Below, in pieces: positions 17,645 through 25,572 of a DNA stretch of 64,000 nucleotides. Source of the stretch: Rhodobacter sp. SY28-1 (lineage in GTDB: Bacteria > Pseudomonadota > Alphaproteobacteria > Rhodobacterales > Rhodobacteraceae); assembly GCF_005222785.1 (NCBI RefSeq), contig NZ_STGH01000001.1:1612001-1676000 (forward strand), written 5' to 3'. The translations under genes were made by a program, and so were the position numbers. Position 1 is the first letter of the stretch; every line of letters begins with the position of its first letter. The notes under the pieces were generated by a model, which saw only the letters and a program-made list of their open reading frames with translations, made no database searches and was not told the DNA's origin.

Positions 17645-18298
17645 ATGGCCACCCCCCGGACCCTGGCCTCAACGGCCGTTGGCGCTTCGCCCAGCCTCTG
17701 GGACCCCGTGGTGCGCCTGACGCATTGGGGTATCGCGGCTTCGGTCCTGACCAACGCGGTGCTGGATGAAGGTGGCAGCCTTCTGCATGTCTCGGTCGGC
17801 TGGATCGTGATGGCGCTTCTGGTGCTGCGGCTGGTCTGGGGGGTGCTTGGCCCGGCGGAGGCCCGCTTCTCGGCTTTCCCGCCCAATCCCGTCACCGCCG
17901 TGCGCCATCTGCGCCAGCTGGTGGCGGGCCGGGTGCGGCATTACCCGTCGCACAATCCGGCAGGCGCGCTGATGGCCTATGCCTTCTGGGCCACGCTGGC
18001 GGTGGTGACGGCGTCGGGCCTGTACCTGACTGGCGGTGCGACACCGATGCAGGTGGCCGAAGAGAAAGCAGCGGTTGCATCCGGCGACTGGTCTGCTTTG
18101 ATCGCGGAGGGCGGAGGCGAATCCTCGGAGGAGGACAAGAGCCTTCGCCATACGGTCGAGGAGGTACACGAAGTGGCTGCCAACCTGCTGTTGTTGCTTG
18201 CGGCGCTGCATATCGCAGGGGTTATTGTGGAAGGCCGCGTCCTGCGGCGCAGCCTGGTCCGGCCGATGCTTCTGGGTGACGTGCGGCGCGGCAAATGA
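17645..18298 (+). CDS. cytochrome b561-like di-haem membrane protein
   Basis: The 217-residue protein has four hydrophobic helices and histidines placed as in the b561/Ni-Fe hydrogenase cytochrome b family: 'RLTHWGIAASVL' in helix 1, 'HVSVGWIVMALLVLRLVWG' in helix 2, and 'VEEVHEVAANLLLLLAALHIAGV' near the last helix. It would carry electrons across or within the inner membrane. The soluble loop between helices 3 and 4 (about residues 130-180) is acidic. It starts one base after the PepSY gene and overlaps the LuxR gene by four bases (ATGA), so all three are one translational unit. Confidence 0.85.
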   Translation: MATPRTLASTAVGASPSLWDPVVRLTHWGIAASVLTNAVLDEGGSLLHVSVGWIVMALLVLRLVWGVLGPAEARFSAFPPNPVTAVRHLRQLVAGRVRHYPSHNPAGALMAYAFWATLAVVTASGLYLTGGATPMQVAEEKAAVASGDWSALIAEGGGESSEEDKSLRHTVEEVHEVAANLLLLLAALHIAGVIVEGRVLRRSLVRPMLLGDVRRGK

Positions 18299-18831
18299 GC
18301 GAAAGCCCGGATATCCGGACGGCGGGGCGGCGCCAAACGGCCGCCTTGTCGATCTTCCTGCTGATCCAGACCCTTGGCACGGTGTTCTTCGTCGGCGACG
18401 TGATCGGCGACCTGCGTGAGGACCCGGGCTCGGCCCATTTCATCTTCGAGGCGGTGGTAACCGCTGCGCTGGTCTTGGGCATCATCTTCGGCGCCTTCGC
18501 TCTGCGCCGCACGATCGAGCTTCTGCGCGCGCAGGACCAGGCCCTTGCCGTGGCACGCGGGGCTCTGTCCGATGTGATCGAGGGCCAGTTCACCGCCTGG
18601 GCCCTGACCCCGGCGGAACGCGATGTGGGCCTTCTGGCGCTGAAGGGCCTGGACGTCGCCGAAATCGCCGAGCTGCGGGGGGCCGCCCAGGGCACGGTCC
18701 GGGCGCAACTGACGCGGATCTATTCGAAGGCGGGTGTCAGCGGGAGGGCGCAGTTCGCAGCGTTTTTTGTAGAGGATTTGCTGGGGGCGGGGGTGCCTTC
18801 CGCCGAGGCTTCGACCGTGAAAGCCGGATAG
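18295..18831 (+). CDS. membrane-anchored LuxR-type helix-turn-helix regulator
   Basis: The 178-residue protein has two predicted membrane helices (about 16-34 and 50-70), a short coiled linker, and a C-terminal LuxR/GerE helix-turn-helix (about 102-165, 'LTPAERDVGLLALKGLDVAEIAELRGAAQGTVRAQLTRIYSKAGVSGRAQF'). It has no receiver or autoinducer domain, so the signal must enter through the membrane part or a partner. Translation is coupled to the cytochrome b gene by an ATGA overlap. This suggests, as inference, that it reads the redox state of that cytochrome or of the quinone pool. Confidence 0.82.
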   Translation: MSESPDIRTAGRRQTAALSIFLLIQTLGTVFFVGDVIGDLREDPGSAHFIFEAVVTAALVLGIIFGAFALRRTIELLRAQDQALAVARGALSDVIEGQFTAWALTPAERDVGLLALKGLDVAEIAELRGAAQGTVRAQLTRIYSKAGVSGRAQFAAFFVEDLLGAGVPSAEASTVKAG

Positions 18832-18834
18832 GGC

Positions 18835-18859
18835 TGCGGGCCTTTCGTCTACGCCCGCA
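18835..18859. terminator. hairpin between convergent genes
   Basis: TGCGGGC (18835-18841) pairs with GCCCGCA (18853-18859) around an 11-base loop that contains the permease stop codon. It has no U-run, and its role as a terminator is uncertain. Confidence 0.35.
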
Positions 18860-19628
18860 AGGTGAAGCCCCTTGCCAGGTGCCGCCGGACGAACCAGATC
18901 ATCGCGACCCCGGGCAGCAGGGACAGGCAGGTCATCGCCATCACCTTGCCGATGTCGGTCTGAAAGCTGAACATCGCCTGGATCGCCATGGTGATCGGCT
19001 TGCCCCCGGTCACCGTCAGGATGCGGGCGAAGACGACCTCGACCCAGGAGAAGATGAAGCAGAAGAAGGCCGCGACGCCGATGCCGGGGGCGATCTGCGG
19101 GATCAGGTGGCGGAGGAAGAACGAAGGGCCGGAGTGGCCGTCGAGGTAGGCCGTCTCGTCGAACTCGCGGGGGACGGCGCGAATGAAGCTTTCCAGGATC
19201 CAGATCGCCACCGGGAGGTTGAACAGGCAGTGCACCAGCGCGATGCCGACGGGAGAGTTCACCAGCCCGAACCGGCTGAACAGGATGAAGATCGGCAGTG
19301 ACAGGACAACCGGGGGCGTGACCCGGAAGACGAGGATCAGCATCAGGAAATGCCGGTCTCCGGTGAACCGCGTGCGGGCCAGCGCATAGGCGGCGGGCAG
19401 GGCGACCGCGATGCAGAGGGCGACGTTCAGGCTGACATAGATGGCAGAGTTGAGCATCGCCGCCCGGAGGTCCGGCGTCGCAAGGACATTTCGGTAGTTC
19501 ATCAGGCCGATTGTCCCCTTTGCCAGCGTGTCGGTGGGCAGCGTGGCAGTGAAGGACAGGATCACCGCCTGCACCAGGGGCAACAGGATGAACCCGGCCA
19601 GCGCCAGCAGGGCAAGGCCGCGCATCAT
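18849..19628 (-). CDS. carbohydrate-type ABC transporter permease (second subunit)
   Basis: The 259-residue inner-membrane protein has six hydrophobic segments and the binding-protein-dependent transport loop 'FDETAYLDGHSGPSFFLRHLIPQIAPG', a match to the EAA motif that contacts the ATPase. It resembles MalG/UgpE-type permeases. Its start ATG overlaps the stop of the other permease (ATGA, 19625-19628). No ATPase or substrate-binding gene is adjacent on either side. Confidence 0.85.
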   Translation of the reverse strand: MMRGLALLALAGFILLPLVQAVILSFTATLPTDTLAKGTIGLMNYRNVLATPDLRAAMLNSAIYVSLNVALCIAVALPAAYALARTRFTGDRHFLMLILVFRVTPPVVLSLPIFILFSRFGLVNSPVGIALVHCLFNLPVAIWILESFIRAVPREFDETAYLDGHSGPSFFLRHLIPQIAPGIGVAAFFCFIFSWVEVVFARILTVTGGKPITMAIQAMFSFQTDIGKVMAMTCLSLLPGVAMIWFVRRHLARGFTLRA

Positions 19629-20473
19629 GTCTCACGCTCGCGCGTGGCGGCGACGAAGGCCCAGACGACGGCGAGGACGATCAGGAAGTAGAGCGTCGCG
19701 CGGGCGGCGGCCTGGCCGTAGGAGAAGCCCTTGATCTCCTCGCCAAGCTCCAGGGTCAGGAAGCGGGTTGCGTCCTGCGGGCCGCCTGCGTTGATCGCGA
19801 AGGCCTCGGTGTAGATCATGAAGCTGTCGACAAAGCGGAGGAGGAAGACGATGGCCAGCGCTCCGGTGATGCGGGGCAGTTCGATGTGGCGAAAGACGGC
19901 CCAGCGCGAGGCGCCGTCGATGGCGGCGGCCTGGCGGTAGGCGGGCGGGATCGCCGAAAGGCCTGCGTAGGCGAGCACCACGACCAGCCCAAGCCAATGC
20001 CAGGTGTCGACCACAAGGATCAGAACCCAGGTGTGCCAGCCGGTGAATTTCCAGTCGAAGCCGATGGCCGCAAGGCCGGGGCCCAGCAGTCCGGTCTCGG
20101 GCTGGATCAGGCCCAGCCACAGCATCGGGATCATGTTCCAGGGCACGACCAGCGGCAGCGCGACCGGCATCAGCCCCCAGACTGCATGGCGCCCATATCC
20201 CAGAAGAAGCAGCGCCACCGCGATGCCAAGCGGCACCTGGATCGCCAGGGCGAGGGTGGAGAACAGAAGGCTTCTGCCCAGCGAGGCGAGAAAGCGCTCG
20301 GAGCCGAGGATGTCGGCAAACCAGTCGACCCCGACCCAGTGCACATCGGTGAGGGTGAAGATGTCATGGAACCCGTAGTTCAGCACCGCCAGAAGCGGCA
20401 GCCCCCCGACCAGGGCAAGCAGCAGAAGGGCGGGGGTGACGAGGAACCAGGCTCGATTATCGTGGGGGCGCAT
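19625..20473 (-). CDS. carbohydrate-type ABC transporter permease (first subunit)
   Basis: The 282-residue MalF/UgpA-like permease has six membrane helices and the EAA loop 'YRQAAAIDGASRWAVFRHIELPRITG'. I take ATG 20473 (MRPHDN), preceded by GGCAGGTG, over the upstream GTG 20503. It is coupled to the downstream permease gene. Upstream, at only 55 bases, is the TrhA gene rather than a binding protein. The transporter must therefore get its ATPase and binding protein from elsewhere, or the locus is incomplete. The sugar or polyol substrate cannot be told. Confidence 0.85.
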   Translation of the reverse strand: MRPHDNRAWFLVTPALLLLALVGGLPLLAVLNYGFHDIFTLTDVHWVGVDWFADILGSERFLASLGRSLLFSTLALAIQVPLGIAVALLLLGYGRHAVWGLMPVALPLVVPWNMIPMLWLGLIQPETGLLGPGLAAIGFDWKFTGWHTWVLILVVDTWHWLGLVVVLAYAGLSAIPPAYRQAAAIDGASRWAVFRHIELPRITGALAIVFLLRFVDSFMIYTEAFAINAGGPQDATRFLTLELGEEIKGFSYGQAAARATLYFLIVLAVVWAFVAATRERET

Positions 20474-20528
20474 CACCTGCCAGACGACCGCGCCGGGCGG
20501 CACAAGTCAACCCCGTCGCCGATGGGAA

Positions 20529-21197
20529 TCAGGCGACGGCGACGGCGATGGCGGCGAAGTGCAGACCGGCGGCGATGGCGACGAACAGGTGCCAGATCGC
20601 GTTCTGGAACTGCAGCCGTTCCCAGACATAGAAGCCGACCCCCGCCACATAGGTCACCCCGCCCGCCACCAAGAGCCAGAGTGAGGCCGTAGGCAGGGCG
20701 GCAATGACCGGCCCGGCGGCGATGACCCCGACCCAGCCGAGCATGACATAGGCGAGAATCGCCAGCCGGTCATAGCGACCGGGCAGGGCGACCTTGACCA
20801 GGATGCCGAGGGCCGCCCCCGTCCAGACCACCGCGCCCAGCGTCCAGGCCCAGGCCGGGCTGTCCAGATGCGGGATCACCGCCGTATAGGTCCCGGCGAT
20901 CATGACGTAGATCATCGAATGATCAAACCGGCGGAGAAGCCATTTCAGGGCCGAGGGCGGGGTCATGTTGTACGCGAGCGAAAAGCCCCACATCAGGAAG
21001 AACCCTGCGGCATAGACCGTCAGCGCAACAAAGGTCCCGGCGCCTGCGTTCTGCAGCCCGTGGAACAGGAGGAGCGGAAAGGCGATCAGCCCGGCCAGCA
21101 GCGCCAGCGCATGCACGATACCGTCGGCCAGCAGTTCGGCCAGCGACAGATCGCGCTTGAGGGTGCGGTAGTGGTTGGCGGGCAGGGTCATGGTCAT
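20529..21197 (-). CDS. hemolysin III / PAQR family membrane protein (TrhA-like)
   Basis: The 222-residue protein has seven membrane helices with the PAQR/hemolysin III signature: 'SLAELLADGIVHALALLAG' near the N-terminus (Glu, Asp and His), 'RRFDHSMIYVMIAGTYT' in the middle, and 'WHLFVAIAAGLHFAAIA' at the end, which supply the metal-binding histidines. Bacterial members are linked to membrane fluidity homeostasis; direct haemolysis is not implied. I start at MTMTLPANHYR (21197), which fits the family; the frame is open further upstream. Confidence 0.9.
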   Translation of the reverse strand: MTMTLPANHYRTLKRDLSLAELLADGIVHALALLAGLIAFPLLLFHGLQNAGAGTFVALTVYAAGFFLMWGFSLAYNMTPPSALKWLLRRFDHSMIYVMIAGTYTAVIPHLDSPAWAWTLGAVVWTGAALGILVKVALPGRYDRLAILAYVMLGWVGVIAAGPVIAALPTASLWLLVAGGVTYVAGVGFYVWERLQFQNAIWHLFVAIAAGLHFAAIAVAVA

Positions 21198-21249
21198 AGT
21201 GTTGCAGCGAATTATTGCCAAAGCATGACCTTGCCCTGCCACAATGCAA

Positions 21250-21270
21250 GTCACCTTTGCCAGAGGTGAC
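21250..21270. terminator. small hairpin downstream of the ThuA gene
   Basis: GTCACCT (21250-21256) pairs with AGGTGAC (21264-21270) just after the ThuA stop on the minus strand. No U-run follows, so confidence in termination is low. Confidence 0.3.
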
Positions 21271-21276
21271 GCAGGG

Positions 21277-21933
21277 TCAGCTCTTGCGCGCCGCCCAGAG
21301 AAGCCCGCGCCGCATCAGCTCGGCCGCCGGGCCATGGTCGATCACGTTCTTCTGGTGACCCAGCGCGTTGTAGTAGACCCGCCCCGCGCCATAGCCCTTG
21401 GTGAAGACGACCGGCATCGCCACCGGCCCGTTGACCGAATGCGGGCCCTCGACCACCGGGAAATCGCAGACTGCATGCACCTTCACCGCCGGATCGACAT
21501 GCAGGTAATACTGTTCGGTCTTCACGGTGAAATCGCCCACTCCCGCGACCAGCGGGTCAGTCGAGGTGATCCGTACCCCGTATTCCACCCCGTCGTTGCC
21601 CGGATGCGCCACCCATTGCGCGCCGGTCATGAACTGCCAGTCCACATTCTCGCGGAAGGCGTCGCACATGCCGCCATGGCAGCCCGCGATCCCGGTGCCC
21701 GCAGCCACCGCCGCGCAGACGTTCAGGGCCTGTTGCTTCTCGATCTTCGACATGGTCCAGACCGGGACAATCAGATCATATGCCTTGACCGCCTCGGCAT
21801 CGTCAAAGCAGGCGAGGCTGTCGGTCAGGGTGACTTCCATCCCCTCCTCTCGCAGCCAGTCCGCGAACATCGGACCGACCCTCTCGGGCTCGTGCCCCTC
21901 CCATCCACCCCAGGTGACCAATGCCCGTGCCAT
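21277..21933 (-). CDS. ThuA domain protein (trehalose-utilisation type)
   Basis: The 218-residue cytoplasmic protein has a glutamine-amidotransferase-like fold. It begins 'ALVTWGGWEGHEPERVGPMFADWL', followed by 'YDLIVPVWTMSKIEKQQ', 'GTGIAGCHGGMCDAFRENVDWQFMTGAQWVAHPG' and the closing 'GAGRVYYNALGHQKNVI'. These are standard ThuA elements. The true reaction of most members is not known; some take part in trehalose or sucrose utilisation. The sugar-type permeases nearby (18849-20473) lie on the same strand but are separated by the TrhA gene, so a shared pathway is only a guess. Confidence 0.88.
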   Translation of the reverse strand: MARALVTWGGWEGHEPERVGPMFADWLREEGMEVTLTDSLACFDDAEAVKAYDLIVPVWTMSKIEKQQALNVCAAVAAGTGIAGCHGGMCDAFRENVDWQFMTGAQWVAHPGNDGVEYGVRITSTDPLVAGVGDFTVKTEQYYLHVDPAVKVHAVCDFPVVEGPHSVNGPVAMPVVFTKGYGAGRVYYNALGHQKNVIDHGPAAELMRRGLLWAARKS

Positions 21934-21998
21934 GCTGCCTCCGCTTGTTTGGACCGCAGGCTAGAAAGCCTGCGGCCTGCGGTCAATCCTTGGTATCT

Positions 21999-22011
21999 GG
22001 TATGGAATACC
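21999..22011. promoter_or_regulatory. operator-like palindrome in a divergent spacer
   Basis: GGTATGGAATACC is a 13-base palindrome (arms GGTAT/ATACC) in the spacer between ThuA (minus) and the 22085 gene (plus). It resembles operators of GntR-type regulators, but no regulator can be assigned. Confidence 0.35.
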
Positions 22012-22020
22012 CGACACGGT

Positions 22021-22036
22021 GTAAAGAATCCTTTAC
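22021..22036. promoter_or_regulatory. inverted repeat upstream of the membrane protein/XRE pair
   Basis: GTAAAG-AATC-CTTTAC lies 49 bases before the start of the 22085 gene. The small XRE repressor encoded in that operon could bind it as an autoregulatory site; this is inference. Confidence 0.4.
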
Positions 22037-22084
22037 CTTGTGTCTGCATCACTGTACCCACTCCGCAAGACAGGAGGGGTTCTG

Positions 22085-22531
22085 ATGTCGATGGGCGAAC
22101 GCGAGGCTGTGACCGGCCTCATCACAACGGCAATCGTACTGGCGCTGTTTCTCTGGCGGCTGTCCGGTCAGGATGCGGCGGGTCTCTTTGACGGGCCCGA
22201 GGCGCTGCAGACCTGGGCGCGGTCGGTGCTGGTGCTGGTGGCCTGGTCGATCGGCATCGCGATCGTGGTCACCATCGGCTTTCACATCGCCTATGAGCTG
22301 ATGACCGGCGAAAAGACGGATGACCGCCGCGATGAGCGCGACCGCGACATCGAGCGGCGGGCGCTCACCTGGGCCTGGTATCTTCTGTCCTTCGGCCTTC
22401 TGGGCGTGATCGTCGATCTTGCGCTCGGGTCCAGTGCTTTCCGGGCGATGAACCTGGTCCTTGCGCTGTGCGTGCTGTCGGAATTCTTCAAGGACGGCCT
22501 GAAGCTGTGGCTTTACCGGCGCGGGGCGTGA
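22085..22531 (+). CDS. small integral membrane protein, operon partner of an XRE regulator
   Basis: The 148-residue protein starts at ATG 22085 (MSMGER) behind AGGAGGGG (22071-22078). Four hydrophobic segments are visible: about 9-24, 45-68, 95-115 and 120-137. A charged cytoplasmic loop 'GEKTDDRRDERDRDIERRA' lies between the second and third. The arrangement recalls DUF2178-type membrane proteins, which often precede a YozG-like XRE regulator, as here. The function is unknown. Only three bases separate it from the regulator gene. Confidence 0.65.
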   Translation: MSMGEREAVTGLITTAIVLALFLWRLSGQDAAGLFDGPEALQTWARSVLVLVAWSIGIAIVVTIGFHIAYELMTGEKTDDRRDERDRDIERRALTWAWYLLSFGLLGVIVDLALGSSAFRAMNLVLALCVLSEFFKDGLKLWLYRRGA

Positions 22532-22534
22532 CGC

Positions 22535-22756
22535 ATGGCAGCCCCGCCCGGACGCATCGAGAACCGCATCCGCCGTCTGCGTTTCGACGCGGGCGAGATG
22601 ACGCAGAAGGACCTTGCCAACCGCGTGGGTGTCACGCGGCAGACCATCCTTGCCATCGAGAACGGCAAGTACTTCCCGACGCTGGAGCTTGCCTTCCGCA
22701 TCGCCAGAACCTTCGGCGTCGGGCTGGATGAGGTTTTCACCTATCACGACGAATAG
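22535..22756 (+). CDS. XRE family helix-turn-helix regulator (YozG-like)
   Basis: The 73-residue protein is almost entirely one XRE helix-turn-helix: '[57 protein letters not shown]'. Small repressors of this kind usually control their own operon, here together with the membrane protein immediately upstream. The inverted repeat at 22021-22036 is a candidate binding site. The length is complete for the family. Confidence 0.9.
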   Translation: MAAPPGRIENRIRRLRFDAGEMTQKDLANRVGVTRQTILAIENGKYFPTLELAFRIARTFGVGLDEVFTYHDE

Positions 22757-22792
22757 GCAGGGCGCGCAGGCCGGGCCAGAAGGAACAAGGAC

Positions 22793-23752
22793 ATGAAAAC
22801 AGCGATCTACACGGCCTACGGGCCGCCGGACACCATCGGTTTTGTCGAGAGGCCGATCCCGCAGCCCGGTCCGGGCGACGTGCTGGTGCGGGTCCGCGCC
22901 GCGCCGGTGACTGCGGGCGACGCGCGGCTTCGGTCTGGTATCGTGCCCCGCGGGTTGGGGCTGATGCTGCGGCTGGCCATCGGTATGCGCCGTCCCCGTG
23001 TTGCCCCCGGCTGGGCCTTTGCCGGAGAAGTCGCAGGCGTTGGCTCTGGCGTGACTGGCTTTAAGTCCGGGCAAAGGGTCTTTGGTTTGACCGGGTTCAA
23101 GGGTGGCTCGCATCGTGAATTCCTGGTGATCCGCGCCGATGGCCCGCTTTTGCCGCTGCCCGAGACGCTGAGCCTGGAAGAGGGTGCGGCCTTCTTCTTC
23201 GGCGGGTTGACCGCGGCGGAGTTCCTGATCGACAAGGCGGGGCTTGCGGCGGGTGAGCGGCTGCTGGTCTGCGGGGCGACCGGGGCGGTCGGCGGGGCGG
23301 CGGTGCAGATCGGGCGCCATCTTGGGGCGCGTGTCGCTGCGACTGCCTCACCCGCCAATCACGCAATGGCGCGCAGTCTGGGGGCCGAGGAGGTCACGGA
23401 TTACCGGGTCGGGCCGCCTGTTGGCCCCCATGACGTGATCCTGGACGTGATGGGCAAGCTGGGATGGGCGGGCGCCCGGGGCCTCCTGGCCCCCGGAGGC
23501 CGCTATATCCAGATCACCGCCGACCTCTGGCAGATGCTTGGGGCGAACCTGCGACCCCGGCGGGACGGGCGTCGGATCATCACCGGCACGAACAAGGAGG
23601 ACCTGGCCTCGATGCAACGTCTGGTCGACATCCACAAGGCAGGGGGCTACACCCCGGCGCTCGGCCCGGTTCTGCCCTTTACTGATCTTGCCCAGGCCCA
23701 TGCCATCGCCGAAGGCTTCCACAAGCCCGGCAACATCGTGGTGACGATGTAG
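22793..23752 (+). CDS. zinc-independent MDR family NAD(P)-dependent oxidoreductase
   Basis: This 319-residue medium-chain dehydrogenase/reductase of the quinone-reductase branch opens 'MKTAIYTAYGPPDTIGFVERPIPQPGPGDVLVRVRAAPV' (catalytic domain). The Rossmann domain is marked by 'LLVCGATGAVGGAAVQIGRHLGARV'. The cysteines and histidine that hold zinc in alcohol dehydrogenases are absent. It may follow the membrane protein/XRE pair in one transcript (36-base gap). Its stop lies directly against the stop of the convergent aldo/keto reductase gene, with no base between. Confidence 0.87.
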   Translation: MKTAIYTAYGPPDTIGFVERPIPQPGPGDVLVRVRAAPVTAGDARLRSGIVPRGLGLMLRLAIGMRRPRVAPGWAFAGEVAGVGSGVTGFKSGQRVFGLTGFKGGSHREFLVIRADGPLLPLPETLSLEEGAAFFFGGLTAAEFLIDKAGLAAGERLLVCGATGAVGGAAVQIGRHLGARVAATASPANHAMARSLGAEEVTDYRVGPPVGPHDVILDVMGKLGWAGARGLLAPGGRYIQITADLWQMLGANLRPRRDGRRIITGTNKEDLASMQRLVDIHKAGGYTPALGPVLPFTDLAQAHAIAEGFHKPGNIVVTM

Positions 23753-24742
23753 TCAGAACCGCTGCGGCGCCTCGGGTTTGTTCTGCACCACCTCCTCGAT
23801 GGCGGCCAGCACGTCGGGCGTCAGTTTCGCCTTGTGGTCCAGCGCCTTGAGGTTGTCGTGCAACTGCTCCAGCCGGGACGCCCCCAGGATCACCGTCGAC
23901 ACCCGCGGGTTTGCCAGACACCACAGCAGCGCGAGGTGGTGGATCGGCATCCCCGCGCCGTCCGCGATCTTGGCCAGCGCCTTCACCTGTTCGACCCGCC
24001 GCCGCCCCTTCGGCCCGGCAATGATGTCGCGCAGCCATTCGTAGCCCGGCAAGGCGGCCCGGCTGTCCTGCGGGATACCGTCGTTGTATTTCCCCGTCAG
24101 CAGGCCCGAAGCCAGCGGCGACCAGATCGTCGTGCCCAACCCGTAGCTGTCATAGACCGGCGCATAGTCGCGTTCGACCTTGTCGCGTTCAAACAGGTTG
24201 TACTGCGGCTGCTCCATAGTCGGCGGGGTCAGCCCGTCGCGCCGCGCCACCAGATGCGCCTCGGTGATCTGCTGACCGGACCATTCCGAAGTGCCCCAAT
24301 ACAGCACCTTGCCCTGCACGATCAGGTTGTGCATCGCGCGCACGGTTTCCTCGATCGGCGTGTCGATGTCGGGCCGGTGGCAGAAGTAGAGGTCCAGATG
24401 ATCGACCCGCAGCCGCTTCAGCGCGGCATGACAAGCCTCGGTCACATGCTTGGCCGACAGGCCCCGCTGAGTGGGCTTTTCGCCGCCCCAGAACACCTTG
24501 GAGGACACGATATAGCTGTCGCGCGACCACCCCAGCTCCTGGATCGCCTGGCCCATGACCAGCTCCGACCGCCCGGCTTCATAGCCTTCCGCATTGTCGA
24601 AGAAGTTGATCCCGGCGTCATAGGCGGCGGTCAAGAGGTCCTTGGCGGGGCGCAGGTCCACCTGTTTCGCGAAGGTCACCCAGGAGCCGAAGGAAAACTC
24701 CGAAACCTTGAGCCCCGATTTTCCAAGACGACGGTATTCCAT
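23753..24742 (-). CDS. aldo/keto reductase (potassium-channel beta subunit-like group)
   Basis: The 329-residue (beta/alpha)8 NADPH-dependent reductase begins 'MEYRRLGKSGLKVSEFSFGSWVTF'. The catalytic tetrad is visible as Asp and Tyr in 'FFDNAEGYEAG', Lys in 'IVSSKVFWGG' and His in 'LDLYFCHRPD'. The cofactor region is 'RVSTVILGASRLEQL'. The wording is closest to the AKR6/7-like group that includes Kv channel beta subunits and YghZ. ATG 24742 is used; the reading frame extends upstream without a better start. Confidence 0.9.
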   Translation of the reverse strand: MEYRRLGKSGLKVSEFSFGSWVTFAKQVDLRPAKDLLTAAYDAGINFFDNAEGYEAGRSELVMGQAIQELGWSRDSYIVSSKVFWGGEKPTQRGLSAKHVTEACHAALKRLRVDHLDLYFCHRPDIDTPIEETVRAMHNLIVQGKVLYWGTSEWSGQQITEAHLVARRDGLTPPTMEQPQYNLFERDKVERDYAPVYDSYGLGTTIWSPLASGLLTGKYNDGIPQDSRAALPGYEWLRDIIAGPKGRRRVEQVKALAKIADGAGMPIHHLALLWCLANPRVSTVILGASRLEQLHDNLKALDHKAKLTPDVLAAIEEVVQNKPEAPQRF

Positions 24743-24815
24743 GGCGACCTCCATTGACTGCGCAAGGGCGTAGAGGTGACCCGTGGGTGGCAAAGGTCAA
24801 GGGCCAAAGGCGCGG

Positions 24816-25460
24816 TCAGGCCCGCCCGATGACGATGTGATCGGCCCCTTCGCCCGCCACGCGACGGGTCACTGCATAGCCCAGTGCGGGCAGGTCGAGA
24901 TCGGCGAAGACCGCCTCGCCCTGGCCCAGCAGGACTGGAGAGATCGCGAAATGGGCCTCGTCGATGTGGCGGCCGCGGAACCCCTCGCGCAGGGTGGCAA
25001 CCCCACCGCCAAGCCGCACGTCCTTGCCCCCTGCGGCGGCCTTGGCGCGGGTCAGGGCGTCGTCCAGGCCGTCGGTGACGAAGTGGAACGTGGTGTCTGC
25101 CAGACGCAAGTCGGGGCGCATATGGTTCGTCAACACGAAGACCGGGCAGTGATAGGGCGGCTCATTGCCCCACCAGCCCTGCCAGTCGTAATTCGGCCAG
25201 GGCCCCCGGATCGGCCCGAACATGTTGCGCCCCAGGACCCAGGCGCCGATGTTCTCGAACCCCTTCGCCGCGAAGCCATTGTCGATGCTGTCCGCCTCGC
25301 CCCCGCCCGCGCCGTGCATGTCCTGAAAGCTCTTGGTCTTGAACACCCAGTTGTGCAGCGCCATCCCGCCTTGGCCCAGCGGGTCCTGCAGCGACTGCTC
25401 CGGCCCCGCGCCGTAGCCGTCGACAGAGATGGAAAAGCAGCGGACGACGAGCTTTGACAT
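24816..25460 (-). CDS. dihydrofolate reductase / RibD C-terminal family protein
   Basis: The 214-residue protein has the RibD C-terminal/DHFR-like fold: an opening strand 'VVRCFSISVDGYGAGPEQ', 'GAWVLGRNMFGPIRGPW', 'PVFVLTNH', 'DVRLGGGVATLREGFRGRHIDEAHFAISPVLLGQGEAVF'. Stand-alone members are common in soil and aquatic bacteria and rarely have a known reaction. It should not be taken as the housekeeping folate enzyme, because the classical DHFR active-site pattern is not evident. It is also not clearly tied to the riboflavin genes elsewhere in the window. Confidence 0.82.
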   Translation of the reverse strand: MSKLVVRCFSISVDGYGAGPEQSLQDPLGQGGMALHNWVFKTKSFQDMHGAGGGEADSIDNGFAAKGFENIGAWVLGRNMFGPIRGPWPNYDWQGWWGNEPPYHCPVFVLTNHMRPDLRLADTTFHFVTDGLDDALTRAKAAAGGKDVRLGGGVATLREGFRGRHIDEAHFAISPVLLGQGEAVFADLDLPALGYAVTRRVAGEGADHIVIGRA

Positions 25461-25539
25461 GGCATCCTCCGTTCCGCCACACCTTAACGGGCGTAGATGC
25501 TCAGGTCACCAGAAACTCGAAGAGCTTCGCAGAACGCGT

Positions 25540-25566
25540 GGGTCGCGGTCCAGTGAACCGCGACCC
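25540..25566. terminator. strong hairpin after proS
   Basis: GGGTCGCGGT (25540-25549) and ACCGCGACCC (25557-25566) pair perfectly around a 7-base loop, six bases beyond the proS stop on the minus strand. No U-run follows, so termination is likely but not certain. Confidence 0.5.
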
Positions 25567-25572
25567 GCAAGC

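Noticed and set aside
24816-25460. Housekeeping dihydrofolate reductase or riboflavin RibD
   Set aside because: The protein has the RibD-C/DHFR-like fold but lacks the deaminase domain of RibD and a clear FolA active-site pattern, so it is kept as a family member of unknown reaction.
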